From Bullera alba (Eukaryota; Basidiomycota; Tremellomycetes; Tremellales; Bulleraceae), in NCBI GenBank assembly GCA_001600095.1, contig BCIX01000005.1:192523-256522 (forward strand): a stretch of 64,000 nt of DNA, read 5' to 3'. Shown here piece by piece: positions 1-12,079 of this stretch. The notes beneath the pieces are model-generated. The model searched no databases. It was given only the letters and a program-made list of their open reading frames with translations, and was not told where the DNA came from. The position numbers and the translations under genes are program-made. Within the stretch, counting starts at the first letter, position 1. Every line of letters starts with the position of its first letter.

Positions 1-81
1 CCAAGGGGTTGCCCCAGCCTGAACAGGAGACTATCAGCCCCCAAAACATAGCGAGACCTCCCTTGAAACCATCTCCAGCTT

Positions 82-594
82 TCATCTCCTCTCAAGATCC
101 TCCAGCCATGTTCGTCGACAGACCTCCTCCTGAGTTAACGTTTCTCGGCGAATCCTATCCCGCCGAATATTCTCCTTGCCTCTGTAGAGGCTAGGATACC
201 GTGAGATGTACTCACCCGCCTCTATAGTCGCCTCCCAAGTCGCTTTGAACCCATCCACCCTCCTGAGCCCTTTCGCATCTGGCTCCGGGACGTCATCTAC
301 TTCCACCAGGGCGAACGGGTACTTTGGCTCCAGTTTCGGTTTATACAAGCTGTGTTCGAAGACGATATCCGCGTCGGCGAGCTGTTTTTCGGTGGGCTTT
401 GGCATTTTGGGCTGATTCCGGAGCTGATGGTTTGCTGGAGTGACGGAACTTGACGACGTCGCAGATGATGTTCCACTCAAAGCGCAGAGATCGCTATCGT
501 CTCGCCATAGGTGTGTGAGCAACCTCTGGAGCTCCGGATAGAAATCAGGAGGATAGCCGATGGGTCGTCGGCGATGCCCGACCACAAAGGCCAT
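82..594 (-). CDS. Hypothetical protein, small, charged
   Basis: An uninterrupted frame of 170 codons opens with ATG at 594 and closes at 82. I do not recognise the product. The first 30 residues are basic and proline-containing (MAFVVGHRRRPIGYPPDFYP), followed by a Ser/Thr-rich stretch. The last third is strongly charged (KENIRRDRIRRETL, EDLERR). There is no signal peptide or membrane segment. A second in-frame Met (MPKPTEKQL) could be the true start. A short 5-prime intron or an extension past the left edge cannot be excluded. Third-position composition fits the neighbouring genes, so I think it is coding, but no family is assigned. Confidence 0.5.
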   Translation of the reverse strand: MAFVVGHRRRPIGYPPDFYPELQRLLTHLWRDDSDLCALSGTSSATSSSSVTPANHQLRNQPKMPKPTEKQLADADIVFEHSLYKPKLEPKYPFALVEVDDVPEPDAKGLRRVDGFKATWEATIEAGEYISRYPSLYRGKENIRRDRIRRETLTQEEVCRRTWLEDLERR

Positions 595-1345
595 TACGAT
601 TCCCGCAAACGAAGATTAAGCTTTGACTTCGATGCTGGCAACCTTGATTAGATCTTGGTCCATGACATTATTAGTAGAGTCGACGAGACATTGCATCCTG
701 CCCTATCCTGCCGGTGATCACTGTGTAGTGTCCAGTGTCCACCTCCAGGCCTATGTAGACGTCGAGCGCTGAGACTGAGACTCTGCGCAGGCATCGCTGC
801 CACAGAGGAACGATGAGGTGTATTGCTGCAGGTATCCCCATACCTTCAGCACTGGCAATTCTGTGACCTTGAGATCCGATGTAGCATCCACCGTCCATCG
901 GACTCGGCCGGACATTTGCATCTGGACTGGACCAGGGCGAGAGACGTGCTCGCAGTCACTGTCGACCTCCAGCAATGCACGAGCTGTGATCATAGCTCCT
1001 CGCAGCATCCCGTTCCACCACGACCAAGACCGCTGCGAGAGTCGCAGTACTCCCGGAACCCGTTGCAGAATGTGCCACACTCACAACGCCCACCGGTCGA
1101 GGAAAGTACTTTAGCCTCGGCGCGGGGCGCCTCGGTTCACGTCTATTCCTCGTGACGTAGCTCCGCGCGGGTGTGTGCTAGCGTTTGACCAGCTGACGTA
1201 GTGACAGCGGGATCAAAATTCAGCTGACCACCCCGGACGCCATACACACCGGCCTGTCCAACGTGTGACCATCGAGTATAGCTTGCGATCCATTCATCTT
1301 CCTTCTCTTCTCTCCCAACACTACCTCCAAAGCATATCACCCATC
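595..1345. promoter_or_regulatory. Intergenic: divergent promoter of the small gene and the opsin
   Basis: No convincing gene is seen here; short open frames lack the local codon bias. Two TGACGTAG boxes (about 1153 and 1193) resemble ATF/CREB half-sites. A variant of the motif that recurs in other promoters of this window, GCGGGATCAAAATT at about 1207-1220, lies some 125 bp upstream of the opsin ATG. Confidence 0.4.
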
Positions 1346-2607
1346 ATGGACTTTATGCCACAGTTCCAAGGTCACCAGCACCACCACGCTCCCACCACCA
1401 CCATCTCGATCGACCCTCCCGGAGGCACAGGTCACCCAGGTCCTCACCACACCGACCACCTCCCCCTCCCAACCGGTACTTTCGTGAGTCATTCCTGGCC
1501 CGTACGTACGCTGACCGTGATAGCCAACCCCGCACATCCGATTCCTCCATGCCACCAACCCAGGCCACACGGCCCTCTGGGTCGTGTTTGCCATCTTCAC
1601 CGTCGGTCTGATCGGTGTCCTCGTCATCGCCCAGCGAGTTGAGAAACGTGCCAGGCTCTTCCACTGGCTCTCCGCCCTCGTTCTCACCATCGCAATGGTC
1701 TCGTACCTCGCCATGGCCACCGGACTCGGTATCACATACGTTCCTATCCACGCTGCCAAGGAGGCCAGCAACTACATCTACTACAGACAGGTCTACTACG
1801 CCAGTGAGGGATTTTGAGGCAATTACCCCGGAATGACCCATGCTGACTTGGCTTAGGATACATTGACTGGCTGTTCACCACGCCTCTCCTCCTCGTCTCC
1901 CTCGCTGTCCTCGCTGGTCTCTCGCCATCGGACACTGTGTTGGTCATCCTCTTTGACGTTTTCATGATCGTCACTGGTCTCCTCGGTGGATCCGTTTCTA
2001 CCAGGTACACCTCTGGCGAGCGAGCCAGGTGGGCCTTCTTTGCCGTCTCGTGTGTTGGTTTCCTCGCCATCTGGTGGGTGTTGCTCACCGGCGGAATGAA
2101 GGGTGAGTCAGAAGCAGCGTAGGCAATGCAAGAAGCTAATCATCTTCAGCCGCCAACCAGCGACCACGAAAGACCAAGGGTCTCTTTGTCCTCCTCGGCG
2201 GAATGACCTTGATGTAAGTAGTGCTCAGAGCCATTCTAGTGCCGATACTGATGATCTCAGCCTTTGGTCCGCTTACCCAATCGTCTTTGCCTTGACTGAG
2301 GGAACCAACAAGCTCTCCGTCAACACCGAGATCATCGCATACGCCGTCCTCGATGTGTGAGTGAAATGTCCGGTTGTTGGCGACTTGCTGACCTTCTGCA
2401 GTGCCGCCAAGGTCGGCTTCACCTACCTCTTGCTCTTCCTCCACGGCCACGGTGACGACTCTACGTAAGTCTGTTTTGTTGGTCTTGTCTATCAAAGCTG
2501 ATCAGCTCCGTAGCATCATCCTGCCCGAGTGGTTCATCGAGCACCGATCCGGCAGCGGCGCCGACTCTCGAGGCGCCTACGGCTCTCTCGGTACTCGAGA
2601 CGAGTAA
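1346..2607 (+). CDS. Fungal microbial-type rhodopsin (retinal-binding seven-helix opsin)
   Basis: Seven exons (1346-1483, 1524-1803, 1857-2102, 2150-2213, 2261-2356, 2402-2464, 2514-2607) join in frame to 326 residues. The His/Pro-rich N-terminus is followed by seven hydrophobic helices. Helix C reads ARYIDWLFTTPLLLVSL: Arg140 and Asp143 match R82 and D85 of bacteriorhodopsin, while Ser154 replaces the proton donor D96. Helix G reads LDVAAKVGF, with Asp274 (D212) and Schiff-base Lys278 (K216). The upstream segment TEGTNKLSVNTE keeps glutamates equivalent to E194/E204. The family comprises light-driven proton pumps and sensory opsins; loss of the D96 carboxylate usually slows the photocycle, so a sensory or slow-pump role is inferred. 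All introns are short GT-AG. Confidence 0.95.
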
Positions 2608-3118
2608 ACGTGCGCTTCTGCGTACTCGATATCTCCTTTTAATCCAGCCTTTCCGAAGTCACTGCCCAGGTTACCATCTGGTTCCCACAGCAGCCTTCTT
2701 TCCCATTTTACGCCTTACGCGTTTGAACGTATTTGATGATGTTTGCGACAGATATACGAGTCGGAAGAAGAATGACGAGGAGCGTGAGCAGTCTGTACTG
2801 TAAGAGTACTGTGATGCAAGCCTTGAAATCGTCGACGTCGTCGTTGCTAGCAAGTGTACGGTCCCACGGGTGTCTCAGATCACTATTCTTGTCTCAGATC
2901 GCGAACGACGCGTCGGCTTTTTACTTCGGAGAAGACCTGCACGAGGTTGTTTTAATCGTACTTGGTAGCTTGGTGTTCAACTGCATTCGACAACGATACT
3001 GGCGTCACTCACGATCTCGACCCAGCTGGAAGCGGACATAGCGGCGTCAGATCAGCTGTAAGGGCCAGGAGGCTGTATTACGGACCAGCGAGAGCTCGTG
3101 CCAAGGAGAACAAGAACA
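2608..3118. other. Intergenic between opsin and downstream gene
   Basis: This holds the opsin 3-prime region and the promoter of the next plus-strand gene. I see no gene, tRNA or repeat. Short frames on both strands lack the codon bias of the flanking exons. Confidence 0.4.
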
Positions 3119-6100
3119 ATGGCGCCGGGCATGATCATCTCGAAGCTGGGGATCGAAGCGGCGGCAGGGACGAGCGATGTTACGGGGTTGCTCTGTCTGA
3201 AGGTACGTTGACGGCGAGAGAGGGTCTCTCTGACTGCATGAGCTCAACCGGCCTCAGTTGCTGACCGGCGCATAGGTATCTCTTCCTAGGGATGTGGTGG
3301 AAGGAAAGCAGCCGACTCGGTACCCCTTATTCGGTGGTGAGTAGGAGTGGCTGATTGAGTGCTCTGCCTTCGTGACAGAATTCTCCGAGAAGCACCAATT
3401 AGGAAGGCGTGGCCGACCTCAGCTACAGCACAACCACCCAAACTATCCTCACAGCCGCTCCTCCTCCCTCTCCCACTATCCTCTTCATCCTTTCCATCCT
3501 CCCAACGAGCATCGATCGAGACTGCCAGCCGATTGCTATCGGTATCATTTACGTCGTACCCACCCTCATCCGGATGGTCAGTGAAGCCTTACTTGGACGT
3601 ATCTAGCACTTCGGGGCAGGTATACATCGTCGCAGGGGACAACCGCCGAGTGAGCCCCAACAACAATGCCAGCTCGAGCGGCTCGAGCTCTGGAGGAGGT
3701 GGGAGACGGGAATGGCTAGTCGTGATGCACTTTGAGACTGGGATAGAGAGGACGTATAGCGGTAGCTCAAAGGTCAGTCTCGCCATCAAGGGAGCGCTCG
3801 GACTATCGAGCTGTCCTTGCCTGAATGGTTCGATACGCTGACTCCTTTGTCAGATATCACTCTCCCTTCCCAAATGCCTAGACAATGTCATCCGCTTTCA
3901 GATCCTATCCCCAGACCCATCCTCCTCTACCGGCGAAGTCAGCATCATCACCGAACCCAAGATGCTACCCCTTCCATCCGACTCGTTCTCGCCCACAAAG
4001 CCATCGGCAAGCACAGGACAGAATCGCAACGGTCCTGTGTGGAGCAGCACATCGAAACTCAAAGGGGAGGATGGATGGGAAGATGGCGAGGTGCTAGGAC
4101 CGGATGATGAGGAGGAAGATGGTGAGGACCGCGAGGACGAAGGAAGCTGGCTGGAAGGGAGATTCCAGTCGACAGAGTCACTCAAGCTGGAATGGTCCTT
4201 CACATCTAGCGACCTCGCATCAGGCTCGAGCGTCACACTGTCCACCCTGCATGTCTTGCCGCAGTGGGACGCAAAGCGACCTTCCATCAATGTCCTTTTT
4301 GAAACGACCATACCAGCCAACACAGAGGCAGGAAATGTCGTCCCGATAGAAGCTGTCCTGCTGGGAGGATGGGGATGGTCGACCTTAGCTCTCCGAGGGG
4401 AGAGTCTGAAGTCGTGGCAATCGGTGGATGGGGATTGGTTCGACGAACTCCTTCAACCGCCCGAGACTGATATGGGCGACGACGAAGAAGCTTCTTTCGC
4501 AACAGTCCGATCAGCACACAAAGCTCGACCTGGTCTTTCAGACATGACTCCCTCACGGTCTGCTCTCGGCGGGAATGGACCAAAGAGCCTGATCAAGTCG
4601 CCTCCCTTCACCCCCAGCTCGACATCCTCGGCAAGTCTGCTTCGACAGACCCTTCCCTCCTCTCTCAGTCACATGGACGACTTCTCCTTTGAGGTCAGCG
4701 GTATGATGGACTCTCCAACACAGTATCACACACCTACAGCGAAGATATCCACTCCGCAACATTATCAATCCCCAGCCGCCCCTCCCACGCCCGCAGTGGA
4801 GAAGAGACAACCCGTTCCTGCGAAATTGTTCGACCTGACCTTCGACCCGGCCTATCAAGGAGACAGGGCGTTTACACTGGAAGGCACGATCGTTCCCATA
4901 TCGCCGACCACATTAGTTACACCGTCCGTCCCGACTGATATCCCATTCATCCGGCTCGACCTCGATGCCCTGGCGAGTTGTACGGTGAATTGCCCCTCGG
5001 CGACCTTTCACCAACCTCTACACCAGTCACCACACCACGTCGTTGTCGATACCTCCTTCCACATCGGATGCTTCGAGTGGACCGACGATGCTGGGAACAA
5101 GATCGCCCATGGACCTGTGACCCCGCTTGATCGCGATGTCCACGTTAGACTGAGCTCAACGTGGGTCGGCTTGAGCATTTCGATATTGCTCCACTGGCCG
5201 GTCGGGGCAAAGGAGATTGGACTCAGCGTTCCATCTGCTTCAGTGACAACACTCATTGCTCGGGGGGGAGGCCTGGACATGGCTAGGGCTGTCACGAGGA
5301 GCGGATTGGGAGAGACGCAGATCCGACTAGGGCAGAATTCTCGACGAGGCCGGGGATCAAGCGACCTGTGCGAGTTGGTTCTAGCGCTGCCACCACTCGG
5401 ATCGATGGTGGAAAATGAGAAGGAGGGACGGACTGCGAGGAGTATACCTCTGCCTCACTTCGCTGGAACGGGACAGATGCACGTGGAGCTGAAGGGGGAT
5501 GGATGGGAAAGTGAGTGATCAGTCAAAAGCTGTTAATGCTAAGCTTCCATTGCAGGTGATCACCACTATACCGGCAACCTCAAGCGCATAGACTCCCAGC
5601 GGTTCACATACGACCTCTCCGCTCATACACCCCCCTCAATGACATTCCACCAACGGTCATCTAGCTGGTGGTCACTTGGGACGAGACTCCGCCTGCCGAC
5701 ATTGTTCTCCTGGTCCACTTTGTTCAACCTGTTCCTCCTGTGGCTCCTTCTCTCGATGGGGCAGCAAGTCCAGCGACTCCGGAACGAGGTGTCATTTGTC
5801 GCAGATGAGACTAGGGATTTGCGACTATACGGCTTACACCAGTCGCCTGGACCCGATCGTCAGAGTGGTTCGGCAACACCGCCGACTGGCAGTATTGCCA
5901 ATATCCCAGCTGTGCCCGACGCTCCACCTCCCCAGCCTGAAGCCGAGCCAGAAGATTCCGCCCTACTGGGTTCGATTGCCAACACCGCTTCGACAGGGTA
6001 CCACCCGCCACAGGCTGCAATGGAGACGGGGGTCGGAACATCCAGGACGGATGTCATGGTTGATCGGAAAGGGGATGGCTCTATGGCGATCGGAAGAGTG

Positions 6101-6265
6101 GTGTTCGGCTCGCATTGGGATCACTGGTCGCATCATCCGACGTGAGTGAGGGTCTTTGGATGACTGGACTCTTGACTGATTGTAAATCCATCCAGGGTCA
6201 AGACACTCGGGAGGGGCATAGGGTGGATATGGAGTGCGGTGGTATGGCTCGTTGCGCCATCTTGA
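3119..6265 (+). CDS. Unknown protein with C-terminal membrane segments
   Basis: The start MAPGMIISKLGIE at 3119 has a good ATG context. Exons: 3119-3202, 3276-3336, one from about 3403/3407 to 3576, about 3619-3770, 3856-5511, 5556-6142 and 6195-6265, giving roughly 930 residues. The acceptor before GVADLSYSTTT is uncertain: only an AAG site at 3406 keeps the favoured frame. The middle is acidic, then Ser/Pro-rich. A beta-rich region (FDLTFDPAYQGDRAFTLEG ... FEWTDDAGNKIAHGPV) precedes one clear transmembrane helix (LFSWSTLFNLFLLWLLLSM) with a heptad-like tail (QQVQRLRNEV). A second hydrophobic stretch, IGWIWSAVVWLVAPS, ends the protein. I do not recognise the family; a tail-anchored protein with a large cytosolic beta domain is an inference. 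Confidence 0.75.
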
Positions 6266-6873
6266 GTGGATGCTCGAGGGGTAGTGAGACCTTTCAGTGA
6301 GCGGGATCAACGGAATTGGTGAGTCTGGACGAGGCCGGTATGTGCTAAACCAAATTAGTATTACCGATCGAGTACAGGATGACAAATCCTACCCCCTATG
6401 CACCACTTTGCTCTGCTGCGCCATCTCCATACTAGCGCAGTTCACAGCGTCGAGAACGGCGGTGAGGGATTTGTGGGACGCGTTGAAACGTTGGCACAAT
6501 GTTGAAATGGACTGGACGCGTCGAATCCGCCATCTTTCAAGACGCGACCTTGCGTCGGAGCAGAGGGTGTGCTCCACTCGACAAGAGATGGCAGTCCCGG
6601 TGATCGGTAAGACGGTGCTACTGGAGCTGGTTATATTGCATACCAGGTCCTGAGGATCGGGGGATCGAAGAGGTCGCTCGATGACAGGAATGGGATATAT
6701 AGCGGTCCGAGCACTCTTCCCCCTCTTCTTCTTCTCCACTCGCCAAACACATTGGCACCACCGTACAAACTGTATAGTCACTCACTATACACTCTTGTGC
6801 ATACTCTCAACCCCCTCAACAACTCCTCATCACCCTCTCCTTCAACCTCACCCTCGGTCTCAACCTCGACAAC
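6266..6873. promoter_or_regulatory. Intergenic / promoter of the duplicated-exon gene
   Basis: No supported gene. A motif-like GCGGGATCAA occurs at about 6301. A pyrimidine-rich tract (CCCTCTTCTTCTTCTCCACTC) lies about 150 bp before the downstream ATG, typical of fungal core promoters. Confidence 0.35.
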
Positions 6874-9320
6874 ATGTCCTTCTTCATCGCCGCTATCACC
6901 TTCGCCACCCAGCTGAAATGGAGCTCTTTGACCTCCTCCATTCTCACCGTCCTACTGTTCCCGCAAATCCTCCTCGACCCCGAGATGATCACCCTCTGGG
7001 TCTTCCATCTTGTCAGCTCCAACCAGTCCAACGCTGCTTCCTCGTTCAATTCCACTGCCAACCAATTCACCGTCGCCGCCACTGCTTTCCTCGCACACGA
7101 CACTCTTGACCTCGTTCCGCAATCGCCCATCCTCGCCATCAAGTCCTCCGAGCAAGATGCTTCAGACAAGTATGAAGCTGCGACAAAGGCAAGGCTTGAG
7201 CGTCTTGAGGCGAAAGAGCTGAGGAAAAAGGAGAAAGCGGAGGAGCTGGCGAGGATGAAGAAGATTAGGAGCGCTGTCAAAATGATGAGAGAGGTGAAGA
7301 AATGGGCTAAGATAGGAGCTCGGATCGAAGCCAGAAGGGAGGAGGAAGCTCGACTCCTACGAAGGGCACACAAGCAGCGCCAACGTCGGCCGGTCCTGCC
7401 AGTCGAGCCACCATTGCCAAAGGGGCCACTCACTTCGATGATCTTGCACCGTGAGTAGACTTGCCAATCGTACAAAAGGTCATTGAGCTGATGGCCGACT
7501 TGTAGCACGACTTGAAGCTCTGCGTCGGGAATACGACTACGAGCAAGTGAGCCAATTCTACGGCACTCCACCGACTTCGTCTTTCGGCCTCGCTACTACT
7601 TCACATGTGTACCAGCCGGCTAACACCACATCTTTCGCTCCGACCACCGATGTTATTGGTTCTGCCCCAGTGGCCGCCGCACCGATCATCGAGGTTCCAG
7701 TCGCCGCCGCACCAGTCATCGAGGAGGATGCCAACGAGGCGAACGAAGGGGAAGCAGATTGGCTTCAAAGGAGAGCTGCCAACAAGCGGGAGGTCCGACC
7801 TGTTGCGCTTGCCGAGCCAAAAAGGCCACTCAAGAAGTCCATCCTGCACCGTGAGTACCGTTGCAGAAGATGAATTGAAGAGGTCATTGAGCTGATCATG
7901 CACTATAGCTCGAGTGAAAGCTCTCAGAGGAGAGTATCAATTTGTCAAAGTGATCCAGCCAGTGGTCGAGTCTAATCCTTCAAGTCTAACAACCGAAGAG
8001 GTCGCTTCACCAGGTCTCAACGGCTCCAACTCAGCCGTCTCTTCCGTCGCTGCGCCAGTCGATATCGTCGCTGAAGTCACTTCAGCCGTCGAGTTCACCA
8101 TCATCGTTACCCCAGCGGTCGATGATACCACCATCGTCCCGACGCCAGTCGAAACTCTTCGAGCTGTCCCTCGACCATCTATCGAGCTCGCTTCGCCAGC
8201 CGCTTGTCTACCGGTCGTCCTACCGACACCCGTTGACATTACTCCTATCACCCGACGACCAGCAAAACCCACTTCGATCATCGCTGCGCCCAAACCCTTC
8301 ACTCGAGGTAGCAAGCTTCCCGTCGAGTCATCTCCAGCCTGCCACCGACTCTCGCCTGAGCTCAACGCCGGCACTTTCGATATCAAGGATGAGCTCATGG
8401 ACATCGACTTCGACGTCCTGCCCCTCGTCTTCGCTTCGACAACGGTTGACTCGACTCCTGACTCGGACGACAGTATGGATATCGACGCTATGGACTCGAC
8501 CCTCGTTTCCGCCCCCAGCTTCGCTGAGCTCCTCGTAGCCATTGGATCCGGCGACTCATCCAAGGAGCAGGAAGCATTCGGATACGTCGAGCCGATGGAT
8601 ATCGAGATGAAGGATGAGGAGGATATGGTCGATTTGGCCATGGATATCGATACCCAGGTCGAAACCGACATGGCCATGAACTGGGAACCATCCTACGTTC
8701 CCATGCCCCGACCAATTCCCCGAGGTAGGATTCCCACCCCACCACGAGGATACCTAGCCGCCTTTGGACCGAATGTCTTCTTGCCGATTCAGGAAATCCA
8801 CTCTCCGGTCACCCCTCTCGCCTCAACATTCCCTGGTCAGCCGGTCTGCGCCCCTCCCATCACGACATTTGCTTTCGGTCAGCCGACGACGACTCAACCT
8901 CCCACATCGGCCCACTCTACTCTCTCGGCCTTTGGCCCCAACTCGGCCTTTGCACTGACATCGACCAACGCCCCACCATCGCCATCATACTCCCCACCAT
9001 CGCCATCTCCCGCTCCAAAGCGCTTCGGTCCTCAGGTCTCCAACGCCTTCTCGGCATTGACCAAGCCCTTCGTGACCTCAAGACCGGTGCAACTCCAGCC
9101 TACCAACGCATGTTCGTCACTCACCAAACCGTTCAAGGCTTCAAAGCCGTCCAACGCATCTCTCGCCAACTCTGCTGTCAACCAGGTCCGTTCCGGCGGA
9201 CCTCCAGCCTTCGTCCTCAAGACCCCTATCGCCTGGTCTACCTCTTCGCCGGACGAGGAGGAGGATGAGAATGGCAGAGCTCAGCGGGCTTCTAAGTTCA
9301 ATAAGAAGATGCGGAGGTAG
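6874..9320 (+). CDS. Low-complexity protein with a duplicated exon/intron unit
   Basis: Three exons (6874-7450, 7506-7850, 7909-9320) give 777 residues. The N-terminus is hydrophobic, followed by a long charged helix (KARLERLEAKELRKKEKAEE) that looks like a coiled coil. Both exon junctions carry the same module: PL-x2-[MS]-ILHPR-[LV]-[EK]-ALR-[RG]-EY, each split by an intron after ILH. The two introns share a 16-nt block, AGGTCATTGAGCTGAT, around the branch point. The large last exon is Pro/Thr/Val-rich, has repeated MDI[DE] motifs, scattered FG dipeptides (AFGPN, FAFGQPT) and a basic end (FNKKMRR). I do not recognise a family. FG and basic features would suit a nuclear protein, but that is a guess. 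Confidence 0.8.
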
Positions 9321-10273
9321 TGAACACTTCTTGTGAGTTGACCTTGACGTGTATGATCTTGAGAGGGTTGCTGACTGGACTAGACATAGTGTTCACTTGT
9401 ACTTGGATCACCTCTCGACGAGGCATTATCACACTCTCTTTGACCATCACGCTCCTCCCCATCAACACTCATTGCACCATATCACACTCGCTCATCACGC
9501 TCGTTGCATCGCATCACACTCGTCCAGTTCAACAACTGCAACCCCATGACCCCTTCTTCAGGAGTCACTCTTACCACGATCAGTACGACTCGACCGTCTT
9601 GCCGCCCACGCCAGTCACTTCAAGAGCAGGCCTCTTCAATATCTCCGATACCGTAGTTCCTCATCGAGACCTCGCACGGCACCAAGCCAATCCACCTAAT
9701 CAGCATCACTTGAAGGAGTTTGTCTAGAATCAGGATTCAGAAGTATAATTCGCGATCTGCTTGTACTGCTGGGCAGTGCCGAGTCTCAATCATAATAGTG
9801 GCAATGTAGTATGTTGTAGCAGTAGTCGTCAGTATAGTAACTTGTTGCCTGTATAGAATCAATGTCATGTAATTGTAGAGCAAGTTAAGATGCAAAGCAT
9901 AGTCACCCGATTGGATAGTTGCTGCTCCTGACAACGACGCCCATACGTACTATACCTTCCCTTACATGTTGCTTACATGTGACAGTCAGTGACAGTCGAA
10001 GCGACTTGGGCATCCTGGTGATGTCAATGCCACATCCGACTTGCAATCACGGGTCAGCAGCACAACAGAGGTGGTACATGCGACGTGTAACAACCCCACG
10101 GACATCATCATCAAAGGAGGCAGCCTGGCATCCGAGAAGCGAGAATTGAAGCATCCCATGGGGGGGTGGCGACGTACAAGAACGCTGGTTGGCATGCCAA
10201 TCTCAGTCTTTCAAGTCTCCAATCACCAACCTTAACCACTTACTCTCACCATCCTGAACCACGTACCCGAACC
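9321..10273. other. Intergenic, no gene recognised
   Basis: Almost 1 kb without a frame showing local codon bias. It contains CATCAC-rich low-complexity sequence (about 9440-9530). The open frame at 10166 running into the next gene probably only reflects 5-prime leader. Confidence 0.35.
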
Positions 10274-10900
10274 ATGGTCTCCCTCACTACAGCATTATCG
10301 ACTGTTACCGTCGGATTACTCTCAGGCGCACTATACGGCGCCTACGATACGTGGAGCACTTTGTCCAAGAGAAGCGATGGGGCTGACCTGTCCGGCTCGA
10401 GGCCCTTCAACACCCACATACTTGCCCCCCAGGGCAGTGTCATGTCAGGTGCTGTACTCAGCAACCCGGCGCCTCCTGGGGGGGGTTTCAGCAGATGTGT
10501 CTCACAGTCCGAGTTGTGTGATGGATCCGTCTGTCGGCCCTACAGTGAGGAGTACGGCCTCAAAACGTCCTTCGGGCCGGAGGATCATGGGTCGGTTCAC
10601 AGTTTTGGACTTGTTGTACCCACCGAAGGAGGCGAGAAGCCAGTCGAGCACTTCGTGAGTGACTCGATGACAATCGTTCCAATTTTTGACGGCGAGAGAA
10701 GGGGTAGACGCTCATAGTGTGCTTAATAGTGCGACATCACAGTCACGGGCGAGCCTGATCCAGAGGTCGACTCTGCGATCCTGGTCGACCCCTCTGGGGA
10801 CGCTGTCAGCGCCAATGGCATCAGTGTGAGTTGTTCGACGGACAGACCAAGCTTCGAAGAAGGGGACAAATGGCGTGTCAGCGGGTCGACCGCTGCCTGA
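10274..10900 (+). CDS. Small export-like protein, tandem paralogue 1
   Basis: Two exons, 10274-10654 and 10730-10900, encode 183 residues. I chose ATG 10274 (MVSLTTALSTVTVGLLSGALYG) because it opens a hydrophobic signal or anchor segment; an in-frame upstream ATG at 10166 would bury it. Conserved blocks shared with the next gene are FNTHILAPQGS, a Cys-bearing patch, YGLKTSFGPEDHGSVHSFG, and after the intron CDITVTGEP...ISVSC. The intron is phase 0 and falls exactly before the TGC codon of the first cysteine of the last exon. No known domain is recognised. It sits head-to-tail with a paralogue 575 bp downstream, which indicates tandem duplication. Confidence 0.8.
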
Positions 10901-11475
10901 TAGCTGAAGTGCAGCTTGGTTATTTGGTATGGGCAGCAGACTTGCCATACACTCGACTAGAGAGGATGTATCGTCGATTGCATGTTCTCCTCGTGGTAAT
11001 GATTGACGATACACAGTCTCCAGTGCCAACACAAGTCCCAAATAGTGATCGGCATCTAGTACTTCAGTGAGCTAGCAGGAGTGCGGACCAATTGAAACAC
11101 AGGATTCCTCACCTCTCAGAGTCTACACTGCACCCGTGGCAGCGACAGACGCCGTACACCATGCTCTCTTCATCCTAGGGTCCCGTGTTGCTATCATCTC
11201 ATTCGCATCCCCTGACTCTATCGAGCTCGAAGCGATGTGGCGAAGTCAATGTCGGAGATCCTTTGTAGAATTGCGAGAAGCGAGGAAGGAGACGGGAGCT
11301 GACACAAGTCGGGGTGTTGACTTCGATAGGAGAGTCCATGATAAGGGATGATATCGCAGACTTTGTGGTGTCCTTGCTAGGGTTTCCAGCGTGCTATTTC
11401 ACGAGCGGACCCTTCTTTCACTTCCTACTGGTCAGCATACTATACCCCAGCTTACACTTACGGCTCACACTCACA
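10901..11475. other. Intergenic between tandem paralogues
   Basis: No supported gene. This is presumably the terminator of the first paralogue and the promoter of the second. The last 70 bp (TATACCCCAGCTTACACTTACGG region) are pyrimidine-rich before the ATG. Confidence 0.35.
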
Positions 11476-12079
11476 ATGGTCTCCGCCAACTCAGTATTGA
11501 CAGGCATGGGAGTCGGCGCGTTCTTGTACACGAAGCTCAGGACTGGGCGAACCTCACAATGTTCAACTCCGGGGTACAATACCCACATCTTGTTCCCTCC
11601 AGGGAGCCAGCTATCAGACACAGTCCTAAGCAGTCCTGGTGCTCCAATGGGATTCTGGAAGTGTCCAACCCAAGAATGCAGCCATTTCAGGTGTTTCCCG
11701 GCCACCACCCAACCGGGCCTCAAGACTCATTTCGGACCACAAGACCATGGCTCCGTCCACAAGTTCGGAGTGATGCTACCCTTGTCCGAAAAAGCTGGAG
11801 AGCAAATAGAGCGACTGCTATGTACTCGAGATCGATTTCGAGTCTTCGAGCGATAGTGGGATACACGCTGTGGCTGATCGTTGGTTGTAGTGCGAGCTCA
11901 CAGTGACGGGATATCCTGACGACAGCGTGATGTCTGAGCTCGAGTTCAAGGTCCCTTCAGGTGATGATCCAGAGACGACGTTGACCATCAATGGAATCAC
12001 CCTGGATTGTTCCAAGTCTGTCGAAGGAACCAGTGCCGGAGACTCGTGGGTGGTCAACGGGTTGACTGCTGCAGAGTAG
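11476..12079 (+). CDS. Small export-like protein, tandem paralogue 2 (splice site uncertain)
   Basis: Starts MVSANSVLTGMGVGAFLYTKL at 11476 and shares with its neighbour YNTHILFPPGSQLSDTVLSSPGAP, GLKTHFGPQDHGSVHKFGV and, after the intron, CELTVTGYPDD...ITLDC plus a common ending (GLTAAE). The expected splice, homologous to paralogue 1, puts the last exon out of frame, because the GTACTC donor at 11822 is phase 1 while the homologous TAG acceptor at 11890 needs phase 0. Using the CAG acceptor at 11903 instead closes the frame (11476-11821 plus 11904-12079, 173 residues) but drops the first cysteine block. Either the splice site has moved or this copy is decaying. Confidence 0.65.

Noticed and set aside
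751..1155. Overlapping short frames on both strands upstream of the opsin
   Set aside because: No codon bias and mutually exclusive; better explained as promoter.
7937..8677. 246-codon minus-strand frame rich in Ser/Thr/Gly
   Set aside because: Mirror of the Val/Pro/Asp-rich exon on the plus strand; low complexity makes both strands open.
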